A stretch of 25,050 nt of DNA from Anaerolineaceae bacterium UBA6086 (GTDB taxonomy: Bacteria > Chloroflexota > Anaerolineae > Anaerolineales > Anaerolineaceae). How positions within the stretch are numbered: position 1 is the first letter of the stretch; each line of letters opens with the position of its first letter. Of this stretch, positions 1-7,285 are shown piece after piece. Under the pieces are notes generated by a model. It did not search any database, was not told the DNA's origin, and saw only the letters and a list, made by a program, of their open reading frames with translations. The DNA is taken from the NCBI GenBank assembly GCA_002436005.1, contig DIXG01000086.1:29212-54261 (forward strand), in the 5' to 3' direction. The position numbers and the translations under genes are program-made.

Positions 1-63
1 AAGAATGGGCGGGTTGAAGTCCGCAGTCCGAAGGATGGGTATGCAATTTCCGGAGTGGGGGCT

Positions 64-1353
64 TTAGTCTGCAATGGAAACAGGTTCCTGACTTTTTCGG
101 TCGCGTAAGAAAAAGAAGTAATACATCACAATTGAAATGCTATAGAGGGTGATCGTCCCGATAAAGGGTGGGCCGAAGCCGTAGTTGACCTGGAGAAACC
201 CGCTGATCACAGGGCTGAAGGCACGGCCAAAGCTGTTGACCATGCTATCCAGGCTGGCAACCATCGCCCGTGATTCGGGGTCAACCTGTTCCATGATAAA
301 GGTCTGATAGACGGGGGAGCTCATGTTCATCAAGGTGAGCCGCACGTAATAGGCCAGTGCGCTCAGCTCAAAAACGGGTGAGAACCCCAGCAGAATAAGA
401 AAGGGTACTGATAAGCCCTGAGAAAAAACAACCACTTTGATCTTGCCAAACTTGTCTGCAAAAGCGGGTGCAAGGATCAACCCGACTCCCATCGCCAGGG
501 ACCCCCAGGCAAAGATGACACCGATCGCCGGGTCGGGCTGGTTGTGCACTTTGCTGAAAAAGATATTCATAAACGGCATGATCAAGCCGGCGCCGATGGA
601 GGTGACAAACAGGGGCAGCAAGAGTTTGGTGAGCTTTTTGGGATGTTCCCGGGCAAACCGCAGCGGGGCAAAGGTAGCGCGTTCGCCAAAGGGGATTTGG
701 TTTCGCCTGAGCATCACCCGGGGGATGACTGCAATGATCACCAGCACAGCCGCTACTCCAATTGCCCAGGCATAGGCGGTGGAACTGACCGCACTGACAT
801 TAAGAAATTCACCAAACCAGGTCGGCAGATAACCGCCGATCCAGTCGCCAACTGAAAAGGCAGCCATGCGCAACCCAGAGCTGATGCTAAAGAGGTAGGT
901 TCGCTCCAATTCTCCGCTGTTTTCCATCAAAAAAGGACCGCTGACCACACTGCCCAGGCTGGAACCCAAGCCCATCAATACATTCATGATGATCAGCATG
1001 CTGACAGAGGGGAATATGACCATCAACAGCATCGAAATGCCCACGACGAGACCAGAGGCAGCCAGTGAGATTTTTCTACCCATATAATCCGCCAGGTAAC
1101 CCATGGGCAGGGCGGCAATCAGCACGGTCATGCTGCTGACGGTGGAGAGCAGCCCCATCAGGGTTTCGTCATAGCCGAGACTGCGCAGAAAAAAGTTGAA
1201 GAGGATGCGGTGGATGCCAAAGCCAGCGCCATAAATGATGATGCTGATCAAGTATTTCCGTGCGTTTGGACTGAAGGCACGTACGCGTTGAATATAGGTT
1301 TGAATCACCCTATCCCTGGGTTTTTCTTTACGACCTTTATCCTGTGCTGGCAC
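64..1353 (-). CDS. MFS permease (drug/metabolite efflux type)
   Basis: This 429-residue integral membrane protein belongs to the major facilitator superfamily. After a basic cytoplasmic N-terminus of about 32 residues it shows a succession of hydrophobic helices consistent with 12 membrane spans. The loop between helices 2 and 3 carries the MFS signature A (residues 85-94, GYLADYMGRK). The start is GTG. An AGGAG Shine-Dalgarno sequence lies inside the last codons of the upstream ArsR-type gene, and the two genes are 5 nt apart, so they are co-transcribed and probably translationally coupled. The substrate cannot be read from the sequence. Pairing with an ArsR-family regulator suggests inducible export of a toxic compound, but this is inference. 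Family assignment is firm, function is not. Confidence 0.88.
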   Translation of the reverse strand: MPAQDKGRKEKPRDRVIQTYIQRVRAFSPNARKYLISIIIYGAGFGIHRILFNFFLRSLGYDETLMGLLSTVSSMTVLIAALPMGYLADYMGRKISLAASGLVVGISMLLMVIFPSVSMLIIMNVLMGLGSSLGSVVSGPFLMENSGELERTYLFSISSGLRMAAFSVGDWIGGYLPTWFGEFLNVSAVSSTAYAWAIGVAAVLVIIAVIPRVMLRRNQIPFGERATFAPLRFAREHPKKLTKLLLPLFVTSIGAGLIMPFMNIFFSKVHNQPDPAIGVIFAWGSLAMGVGLILAPAFADKFGKIKVVVFSQGLSVPFLILLGFSPVFELSALAYYVRLTLMNMSSPVYQTFIMEQVDPESRAMVASLDSMVNSFGRAFSPVISGFLQVNYGFGPPFIGTITLYSISIVMYYFFFLRDRKSQEPVSIAD

Positions 1354-1358
1354 CCAGG

Positions 1359-2417
1359 TCAGTCTCCTGATAAGAAGGTTTGTAGCCGTTCGATGGTGAC
1401 GTTGACCCCATGTCTGCGTAAGGCGTACCGTCGTTCAGATTTGGGAGAGATGGTCACCTGAACCAACCCGGCAAGGCGTAAATTGTGAATGTGGTGGATG
1501 ACCGTCGGCGGACGTAACCTCAACACCTTTGCCAGCTCGCTGGGGGTAAGAGGTCTCTCAACCAGGTAGCGCAGGATGCGCAGGCGCGTGGGATCTGCCA
1601 GTGCCTTTAAAGCGTTCAGCAGTTCATCGGGCACCAGGTCACCAGGTACAAGGGTTGTGCCTGCGGGACGGTCACCAAACACAATGATTCCGGTATCTTC
1701 GCTCAGGCGATCAACAAACACAAACGGCGCACCCCAAAAGGAGGGGGCGATGATCAAATTATCCACATTTGAGATGGTTTCGATGCGCACACCTGCAGAG
1801 AGCTCTTCCAAAACCGAGGTCATATCCTTCTGATTGGCCAGAGCCTGCACTTCTTCTAATGCTCTGGTTTGCGCCGGCAAGATGCGCACCTCTTCTTCCT
1901 CGAAGAAGTTTGTCACATAGGCTTCAAGCGCAGCCAGCAGGTCTTCTCCAAATTGAGTTCGGTTTGCCCAGGCTTCAAAGAGGGCGCGAATGGCAGGTTT
2001 GGTTGCCCGTGAGGCTGATAGAAGATGGTCTGTAATTTCTGCTTCGATGCCAGCGGTGAGGCGCTGTTTTCCTTCAAGCGAAAGGAGGAATTGTTTATTC
2101 ACTTCTGTGTTTTCATCGTTTTTTGAACCAAAGGTCAGGGCAAGCAGGCGTTCTTCTGGCGGCAGGGATTTGAGTGCAGCCAGCACAGCACACGCGTTTT
2201 TAGGTTCGGGAAGGTCATAGATGAAAGATAGTGGTACAGGAATGAATTTTTGGAAATTTTCGAGCGTATCTCGCAATGGCATCGGGATGCGCGACCGAAC
2301 ACCGGCTGCCCAATAGGGGCGCAAGCCATATTCTTCTGGTTGGTGAAGAATAGTCAGGCTGATGAATAGATCATACGCGCTGCCCTTTTCCCAAATGATC
2401 GTGGGTTGATAATTCAT
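1359..2417 (-). CDS. ArsR-family winged-helix transcriptional regulator with long N-terminal domain
   Basis: The protein has 352 residues. Residues 265-335 form an ArsR-type winged helix: a helix with ALADPTRLRIL, the SELAKVLRLRPPTVIHHIHNL helix-turn-helix with the recognition helix near 302-314, and a wing ending in ERRYALRR. The preceding 260 residues have no domain I recognise. Classic ArsR repressors are about 100-120 residues, so this is a long variant in which the N-terminus probably senses a ligand or oligomerises. No Cys-rich metal site is visible. The ATG start is supported by an AGAGGTG Shine-Dalgarno at 2423-2429. It is first in an operon with the MFS permease and probably represses its own promoter, where a palindrome covers the -10 box. 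Confidence 0.85.
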   Translation of the reverse strand: MNYQPTIIWEKGSAYDLFISLTILHQPEEYGLRPYWAAGVRSRIPMPLRDTLENFQKFIPVPLSFIYDLPEPKNACAVLAALKSLPPEERLLALTFGSKNDENTEVNKQFLLSLEGKQRLTAGIEAEITDHLLSASRATKPAIRALFEAWANRTQFGEDLLAALEAYVTNFFEEEEVRILPAQTRALEEVQALANQKDMTSVLEELSAGVRIETISNVDNLIIAPSFWGAPFVFVDRLSEDTGIIVFGDRPAGTTLVPGDLVPDELLNALKALADPTRLRILRYLVERPLTPSELAKVLRLRPPTVIHHIHNLRLAGLVQVTISPKSERRYALRRHGVNVTIERLQTFLSGD

Positions 2418-2561
2418 TGATACACCTCTGAGAAATCAAATGGCGAACCTGTGGCTGACATGCAACAATGATTTTGCGGTATATCCAGTTATTAAACTGA
2501 AGAGAGTGTCTTGGTGATGAAGCCGTTGGTTCTTGATAAATTTACATGTTTTCTTAATCTG

Positions 2562-2577
2562 TTAGATAATAATCTAA
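2562..2577. promoter_or_regulatory. Candidate ArsR operator (inverted repeat)
   Basis: TTAGAT and ATCTAA are perfect inverted 6-bp arms separated by AATA. The repeat spans the whole -10 hexamer of the arsR-MFS promoter, a position where bound repressor would block RNA polymerase. An extra AATCT copy lies just upstream at 2556-2560. Assignment to the adjacent regulator is inference from position. Confidence 0.55.
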
Positions 2578-2594
2578 TAAAAGAGTATTGTCAA
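2566..2594 (-). promoter_or_regulatory. sigma70-type promoter of the arsR-MFS operon
   Basis: Read on the minus strand, the -35 box is a perfect TTGACA (2589-2594), followed by exactly 17 bp and a -10 box TATTAT (2566-2571, five of six consensus bases). The predicted transcription start is near 2559, giving a leader of about 140 nt before the regulator's ATG. The -10 box lies entirely inside an inverted repeat. Confidence 0.75.
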
Positions 2595-2707
2595 GGCTTT
2601 TCACGCAGATTTCTGTGAGAATTTTCCTGGCTGTGATAAAAAGATATGGTTGCCGGCAGGCCATGACTGAAGCGAGATTGCCTGTTTCCTCTTCACCGTT
2701 CTGCAGT

Positions 2708-2737
2708 ATGACAGACTCTTCGACGGGGTGCTACAAT
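2708..2737 (+). promoter_or_regulatory. Probable promoter of the LCP gene
   Basis: ATGACA (2708-2713) and TACAAT (2732-2737) each match five of six consensus bases and are separated by 18 bp. The predicted transcription start is near 2744, about 56 nt upstream of the ATG at 2800. Confidence 0.5.
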
Positions 2738-2799
2738 TATGATATCACACGTTCAGCTGGCGCATCCGTACAATTAGGTCTGAACTATGTGCCTTAACG

Positions 2800-4197
2800 A
2801 TGAAAAATGATTTTCCAAAGGATTGGATAACCCGCACGCTATTGATCTTGATGATCGGGCTTGCTACTGTGGGCGCATTTTTTGTGCACAGGATGGTCAG
2901 ACGTATGGTGGCTGTCACCAATGCGGTTTCCCTGCCAGGCGACCCTGTGCTCACAGATAGGGCAGCGGGTAACCTCGATCAGGAGGGGGAACCGGTTTCA
3001 GATGGAACAGTGCCACCGCCGGCGGCAGACATGCCGGATCCCGATCCATGGGATGGTGTCAGCCGGGTAAACGTGCTGGTGTTGGGACTGGATTTGCGCG
3101 ATGGTGAGAGCGAAGACGCCGCCCCGCGCTCAGACACAATGATCCTGCTTTCGATGGACCCGCTCAAAAACACTGCCGCAGCGATTGCCATTCCCCGGGA
3201 TATGTGGGTGCCCGTGCCGGGGTTTGGCTATTACAAGATCAACACGGCTTTCCGTTTTGGCGAGCTTTATAACCTGCCAGGGGGAGGTCCCCAGCTTGCT
3301 GCAAGGACTGTGGAGGAGTTTTTGGGGATCCCGGTGCATTATTATGCACAAATTGATTTTCAGGCGTTTGTTGATTTCATTGATCATATTAATGGGATCA
3401 AGATCACCTTCGATGAGCCCTACACCCTTGACCGCCGTGGCAAATGGAACACGGTCACGCTGGAACCCGACACCTATGTGTTGAGCGGGGAATATGCCCT
3501 GGCTTATGCCCGCGATCGAAAATCAGAAGGGGATGATTTTGATCGTTCTGATCGGCAGCTGGAAGTGATTTTGCTGATCCGTGATCGTATTTTGGAATTT
3601 GACCAGTTGCCGGGGTTGGTGAAGAACGCGCCGGCGATCTATGAAGATCTTTCAAGTGGTATTCGGACCAATATGAGCCTCACCCAGGTTGTCCAGTTGG
3701 CTTGGAAAGCCAGGGAAATTCCGCGCGAAAACATCCGCATGGTGGTGATTGGTCCCTCACAGGTGACTATCGAGAAGTCGCCCGATGGGTTGGACATTCT
3801 GCGTCCAATTCCAGATCAGATCCGCTTACTGCGTGATGAGGCGTTGGCACAGGAGAGCGTTCTGGCGCCGGTGGCAGAAGGAGACCTGTTGCGCCTGGCG
3901 GCAGATGAGAACGCCAGAATCATGCTGATGAACGCCAGTTCACAACCCGACCTTGGCGAGCGCACCTCCGATTGGCTGCGGTTACAGGGGTTGGATGTGG
4001 TAGGTGTGGGTTCCATCCAGTATTCAGCGATTTCCACTTTGGATTTGCGTGGTCCTGCGCCTTACGCGCTTCGCTGGTTGATGGAAACCTTCGGATTGAC
4101 CCAGGGACATATTAAATTTTCATTTGATCCGGACTCCGATGCGGATATTGTCCTGATATTGGGCGATGATTGGGCATCCAAAAACCCGATGCCTTGA
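2800..4197 (+). CDS. LytR-CpsA-Psr (LCP) family cell-envelope protein
   Basis: LCP proteins transfer polyprenyl-phosphate-linked glycopolymers onto peptidoglycan at the outer face of the membrane. This 465-residue protein has one N-terminal membrane helix (about 11-30), a Pro/Asp-rich spacer, and an LCP domain at about 90-267. Family landmarks are VLVLGLD, RSDTMILLSMDP (110-121), IPRDMWV (131-137), and the Arg/Asp-rich AYARDRKSEGDDFDRSDRQ segment (235-253) that binds pyrophosphate in known members. A C-terminal LytR_C-like alpha/beta domain follows (about 371-457, starting ARIMLMNAS). The ATG start is not preceded by a good Shine-Dalgarno, but no better in-frame start is visible. It stands 124 nt before two surface peptidase paralogs, which suggests a shared envelope role. 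Confidence 0.9.
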   Translation: MKNDFPKDWITRTLLILMIGLATVGAFFVHRMVRRMVAVTNAVSLPGDPVLTDRAAGNLDQEGEPVSDGTVPPPAADMPDPDPWDGVSRVNVLVLGLDLRDGESEDAAPRSDTMILLSMDPLKNTAAAIAIPRDMWVPVPGFGYYKINTAFRFGELYNLPGGGPQLAARTVEEFLGIPVHYYAQIDFQAFVDFIDHINGIKITFDEPYTLDRRGKWNTVTLEPDTYVLSGEYALAYARDRKSEGDDFDRSDRQLEVILLIRDRILEFDQLPGLVKNAPAIYEDLSSGIRTNMSLTQVVQLAWKAREIPRENIRMVVIGPSQVTIEKSPDGLDILRPIPDQIRLLRDEALAQESVLAPVAEGDLLRLAADENARIMLMNASSQPDLGERTSDWLRLQGLDVVGVGSIQYSAISTLDLRGPAPYALRWLMETFGLTQGHIKFSFDPDSDADIVLILGDDWASKNPMP

Positions 4198-4286
4198 AGT
4201 AAGGGGTAGAAGTGTTGAGGAAATTGAGCATTGTTTTGAATGTGCTTCGCCTGGACTTTAGCATTCCCCGAAGGTGTCCCCGAAGG

Positions 4287-4315
4287 TATGCAACCCTGAT
4301 TAAAGTGGATAAAAT
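4287..4315 (+). promoter_or_regulatory. Promoter placing the mRNA start at the C39 copy-1 ATG
   Basis: TAAAAT (4310-4315) lies six bases before the ATG at 4322. A weak -35 box TATGCA (4287-4292) is 17 bp upstream. The predicted first transcribed base is therefore about 4322, the start codon itself. No Shine-Dalgarno is present. The -35 box begins at the end of an 11-bp direct repeat, TCCCCGAAGGT, found at 4265-4275 and 4277-4287. Confidence 0.45.
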
Positions 4316-4321
4316 GTCATG

Positions 4322-5662
4322 ATGCCCAATAATCAAATGAATCATCCCAATAAGCAGAAAACCTGGTTAAAAGTTGTCTTGATATTGATCATTCTAGTTG
4401 CCCTGAGTGTAGTTGTGTACTTCCTGCCCCCAGTGCATGACCGGTTGTCTTGGCGGTTGGCTAACCTGCGAGCGCAGATTGGCTATTTTTTCAATCCGCC
4501 TGAAGAGCTGATATTCTCCCCTGAGCAGCAGGCTGAGATGGAGGCGATTGTTAACCGAACCTTGACTGCCATTGCACCACCGACCGAGATGCCACCACAG
4601 GTAACGCCCACGGTCACCGATGATTTTCAGCCTTCTCCTACCGCCACACTGACCTTGACACCCACCATCACCCCGACTCCTATTCCTGGTTCTGTCAATC
4701 TGAGTGGGGTAAGGCATGAATATCAAAAAATGAACAATTGCGGTCCGGCAACGCTTGCTATGGCGCTTTCTTATTGGGACTGGGGAGGGGATCAACAAGA
4801 CACCCGCTTGTGGCTGCGTCCGCACCCAGAGGATCGCAATGTGATGCCGTATGAGATGGAGAACGCTGTTTTTAATCATACTGACCTGGCAGCGCTGGTG
4901 CGTTGGGGTGGGGATGAGGAGATCCTCAAGCAGTTCATCGCCGCAGGTTTTCCGGTGATCATTGAAAGGGATATGGGAGATGTGCGCCCCAATGAGGATT
5001 GGACCGGGCATTTTGGCGTGATCACTGGCTATGATGACAGTCGCGGGCGTTTCATTTTACAGGATTCTTATGTCATGGCAAATTACCCCCTGGCATATGA
5101 AGACCTGAATCGCTATTGGCGAGCGTTCAACTATGTTTATCTGGTGATTTATCCACCCGAAAGAGAGACAGAGGTGAGGACGATTCTCGGACCGCAGTCA
5201 GATGAAGTTTATAATCATCAGCAGGCAGTCGAAAAGGCGGAAGACGAAATATCCATGCTGGAAGGTCGTGATTTGTTCTTTGCCTGGTTCAATTACGGCA
5301 CCAGCCTGGTCAACCTGGGTGATTTTCTGGCGGCGGCTCAGGCTTATGATTTCGCTTATAACGAAATTTATCCAACAATTCCATCGGAGGCGCGCCCCTG
5401 GCGGATGATCTGGTACCAGACCGGGCCATACTTCGCCTATTACCACACCGGGCGTTACCAGGATGTGATCAACCTTGCTGATCTGACTTTATCGGTGACT
5501 GGCGTGAGGGAGATTGAAGAGACCTGGGTGTGGCGTGGGCGTGCAAAGCTGGCTTTGGGCGATCAGGCAGGTGCAATCGAGGATTTTTATACAGCGCTCA
5601 ACTATCATCCTGGGTGGGACGTGGCCATCATCGAACTGCAAAATTTGGGGATTACGCCCTGA
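4322..5662 (+). CDS. Membrane-anchored C39-like cysteine peptidase with TPR tail (copy 1)
   Basis: The protein has 446 residues from this start. It has a basic N-terminus, one membrane helix (about 17-36), a short conserved stretch (DRLSWRL...FFNPPEE), a Thr/Pro-rich linker (about 84-124), a C39-like papain-fold domain (about 130-280) and a C-terminal region with TPR-like helical repeats (about 300-446). The expected triad is visible: Cys140 in NNCGPATLAM, His230 in GHFGVITGYDD and Asp248 in LQDSY. The topology predicts that both peptidase and TPR domains face outside. ATG occurs at both 4319 and 4322. The latter is preferred because MPNNQ then aligns with MPKKQ of the paralog and because the promoter predicts a leaderless mRNA. 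C39 domains often cut double-glycine leaders, but no ABC transporter is attached, so the substrate is unknown. Confidence 0.85.
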   Translation: MPNNQMNHPNKQKTWLKVVLILIILVALSVVVYFLPPVHDRLSWRLANLRAQIGYFFNPPEELIFSPEQQAEMEAIVNRTLTAIAPPTEMPPQVTPTVTDDFQPSPTATLTLTPTITPTPIPGSVNLSGVRHEYQKMNNCGPATLAMALSYWDWGGDQQDTRLWLRPHPEDRNVMPYEMENAVFNHTDLAALVRWGGDEEILKQFIAAGFPVIIERDMGDVRPNEDWTGHFGVITGYDDSRGRFILQDSYVMANYPLAYEDLNRYWRAFNYVYLVIYPPERETEVRTILGPQSDEVYNHQQAVEKAEDEISMLEGRDLFFAWFNYGTSLVNLGDFLAAAQAYDFAYNEIYPTIPSEARPWRMIWYQTGPYFAYYHTGRYQDVINLADLTLSVTGVREIEETWVWRGRAKLALGDQAGAIEDFYTALNYHPGWDVAIIELQNLGITP

Positions 5663-5726
5663 ACGCACAACAGGTGAAAGCAAAGGCTGAACGAGGAAGC
5701 ACGTTTCCCGGCAAGTCACAAGGCGG

Positions 5727-5743
5727 GCTGATATTTAATCAGC
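5727..5743 (+). terminator. Weak hairpin after C39 copy 1
   Basis: GCTGAT and ATCAGC form a perfect 6-bp stem around the loop ATTTA, 64 nt after the stop codon. No U-tract follows directly, and an A-then-T tract comes 12 nt later, so termination is uncertain. Confidence 0.3.
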
Positions 5744-5788
5744 ACTGTGCCAGGTCAAAAAATTTTTGAAATTGAGAATTCCTCTCAT

Positions 5789-5817
5789 TTTGCATAAAAA
5801 ATGGGAGGGGTTATAAT
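5789..5817 (+). promoter_or_regulatory. Promoter placing the mRNA start at the C39 copy-2 ATG
   Basis: A perfect -10 box TATAAT (5812-5817) and a -35-like TTTGCA (5789-5794) are separated by 17 bp. The predicted start of transcription is 5824-5825, and the ATG is at 5825, so the message should have no leader. The promoter overlaps an 11-bp dyad (CCTCTCATTTT at 5781-5791 with AAAATGGGAGG at 5798-5808, one G-T pair). An A/T tract upstream (5756-5768) resembles an UP element. Confidence 0.55.
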
Positions 5818-5824
5818 CCCTTGT

Positions 5825-7156
5825 ATGCCAAAAAAGCAGTGGAATATCCCAAAAAAGAAAAATAACCGGCTGCTGAAGGTCTTGCTGATCCTTACTGTGC
5901 TGGGGGTTTTTCTGGTCGTGCTCTATTTTTTACCGCCGATCCATGACCGTCTCTCGTGGCGGCTAACCAATATTCGGGCGGATATCTTCTATTTTTTTAA
6001 TCCCCCAGAAGAGACTATTTTCTCACCTGGACAGCAGGCAGAAATGGCTGCTATTGTCAATCAAACACAGACGGCACTGGCACCTACCGCCACAGAAACG
6101 CTCGTGCCGACTCTCACACCGACCAATTACATCAGCCCCACACCGACGCTGACGCCATCACCCACGCCATCGCCCACGCCAATTCCTTCGTCCGTCAGAC
6201 TGGAGGGCATGGTGCATGAATTCCAAAAATTCAACAATTGCGGGCCAGCCAATCTTTCCATGGCACTGTCCTATTGGGGTTGGGAAGGGGATCAACTGGT
6301 TACAGCAGCCAGCCTGAAGCCCAAGCAAGAAGACCGCAATGTGATGCCCTATGAAATGGCGGATTACGTCAACCAGGAAACCAATTTCAGGGCGTTGATT
6401 CGCTGGGGCGGCGATCTTGAGATGCTTAAAAAATTCATAGCCGCAGGAATACCGCCCATCATCGAGAAGGGTTTTGAGGAGGAGGTAGCTCAGAACGCCT
6501 GGATGGGACATTATGGTTTGATCACTGCTTACGATGAGGAAAAAGAAATCTTCATTATTCAGGATTCTTACGTAGGGGAGGATTACGCAAACCCCTATGA
6601 TAAGGTCCAGCGGCATTGGCGGTCGTTCAATTATGTCTATCTGATCATTTACCCTCCTGACCGTGAAGCAGAGGTGATGAGCATTCTGGGACCGCAGGCT
6701 GATGAGACCTTCAACCTGCAGTATGCGGCTCAAAAAGCAGCGCAGGAGATTAACCAGCTGAGCGGGCGAGAGCTGTTTTTTGCCTGGTTTAATTATGGCA
6801 CCAGCCTGGCGAATTTGGCGGATTATTACGGGGCTGCCCAGGCTTATGATAGCGCTTTTGAAGTTTACGATGAGCTTGCAGCCAAGCCCTGGCGCATCAC
6901 CTGGTATCAAACCGGTCCATACTTTGCCTATTACTACACAGGGCGTTACCAGGATGTGCTCGACCTGGCAAATATCACCCTCAGTTATTCATCGGTCCAG
7001 CCAGCGATTGAAGAATCCTGGGTTTGGCGTGGACGAGCCAAGGTCGCCCTGGGCGATATTGAAGGTGCGATTGAGGATTTTCGTTCAGCTCTGGAATGGC
7101 ATCCCGGCTGGTGGGTGGCAGAGCAAGAGCTGAGCGCACTGGGTGCCACCCCATAA
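5825..7156 (+). CDS. Membrane-anchored C39-like cysteine peptidase with TPR tail (copy 2)
   Basis: This is a close paralog of the preceding gene with the same architecture and near-identical landmarks. The membrane helix is at about 17-36, the Thr/Pro/Ser linker at about 84-122 has repeated PTP/SPTP units, and the C39-like domain at about 128-280 has Cys139 (NNCGPANLSM), His229 (GHYGLITAYD) and Asp247 (IQDSYV). A TPR-like tail ends in IEDFRSALEWHPGW. From 5825 it has 443 residues. A longer in-frame ATG at 5801 exists, but it would lie upstream of the TATAAT box and has no Shine-Dalgarno. The linker is the most divergent part and the catalytic core is conserved, so both copies are probably active. 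An intrinsic terminator follows the stop codon. Confidence 0.85.
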   Translation: MPKKQWNIPKKKNNRLLKVLLILTVLGVFLVVLYFLPPIHDRLSWRLTNIRADIFYFFNPPEETIFSPGQQAEMAAIVNQTQTALAPTATETLVPTLTPTNYISPTPTLTPSPTPSPTPIPSSVRLEGMVHEFQKFNNCGPANLSMALSYWGWEGDQLVTAASLKPKQEDRNVMPYEMADYVNQETNFRALIRWGGDLEMLKKFIAAGIPPIIEKGFEEEVAQNAWMGHYGLITAYDEEKEIFIIQDSYVGEDYANPYDKVQRHWRSFNYVYLIIYPPDREAEVMSILGPQADETFNLQYAAQKAAQEINQLSGRELFFAWFNYGTSLANLADYYGAAQAYDSAFEVYDELAAKPWRITWYQTGPYFAYYYTGRYQDVLDLANITLSYSSVQPAIEESWVWRGRAKVALGDIEGAIEDFRSALEWHPGWWVAEQELSALGATP

Positions 7157-7170
7157 AAATTTAAATAATT

Positions 7171-7198
7171 AAATCCCCTGAGTAGAAGGGGATTTTTT
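7171..7198 (+). terminator. Rho-independent terminator after C39 copy 2
   Basis: AAATCCCCT (7171-7179) pairs perfectly with AGGGGATTT (7187-7195) around a 7-nt loop, and the run of six T residues extends to 7198. It starts 14 nt after the stop codon and insulates the sodN unit downstream. Confidence 0.8.
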
Positions 7199-7203
7199 GT
7201 CAG

Positions 7204-7215
7204 GATTTGCAAATC
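7204..7215. promoter_or_regulatory. Perfect 12-bp palindrome over the sodN -35 box
   Basis: GATTTGCAAATC is a perfect palindrome covering the -35 hexamer of the sodN promoter. The position fits a repressor site. NiSOD genes in Streptomyces are controlled by the Fur-family nickel sensor Nur, whose boxes also contain TTGCAA-like half sites. Linking this site to a Nur-like protein is speculation. Confidence 0.45.
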
Positions 7216-7235
7216 AGGCTTATTAAAATTATAAT
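7207..7235 (+). promoter_or_regulatory. Promoter of sodN
   Basis: TTGCAA (7207-7212) and a perfect TATAAT (7230-7235) are spaced 17 bp apart. The predicted start is near 7242, giving a leader of about 44 nt. A strong AAGGAG Shine-Dalgarno (7274-7279) lies 6 nt before the ATG. Confidence 0.6.
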
Positions 7236-7285
7236 AAATACCATCAAGAATATCGATAATAGTTATTCATCAAAAGGAGACTTTT

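Larger units (their letters stand above)
2418..2799. other. Divergent intergenic region without a gene
   Basis: This 382-base stretch separates the arsR-type gene (minus) from the LCP gene (plus). It holds a strong minus-strand promoter with an overlapping palindrome and a weaker plus-strand promoter (both listed separately), plus a long 5' leader of about 140 nt for the regulator mRNA. The leader contains a small dyad, CAGTT-ATTA-AACTG, at 2486-2499. A 69-codon open frame on the plus strand (2588-2797) has no recognisable product and overlaps the promoters, so it is not called. No tRNA or riboswitch was recognised. Confidence 0.6.

Noticed and set aside
1..63. Search for a terminator after the MFS gene
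   Set aside because: Only a short 7-bp direct repeat (AGTCCGC/AGTCCGA) was seen, with no stem and T-tract.
2588..2797. 69-codon open frame upstream of the LCP gene
   Set aside because: It overlaps both divergent promoters and encodes nothing recognisable.
4238..4266. Imperfect hairpin (GAATG-GCT with AGCATTC) after the LCP gene
   Set aside because: It has a bulge, a long loop and no T-tract, so it is not convincing as a terminator.
5801..5824. Upstream ATG extending C39 copy 2 by eight residues
   Set aside because: The codons would span the -10 box, have no Shine-Dalgarno and do not align with the paralog's N-terminus.
6158..6910. Long antisense open frame (250 codons) opposite C39 copy 2
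   Set aside because: It is the mirror of a well-supported coding gene, with no Shine-Dalgarno and no domain. Similar antisense frames at 4394-5011, 9167-9709 and 22593-23249 were rejected for the same reason.
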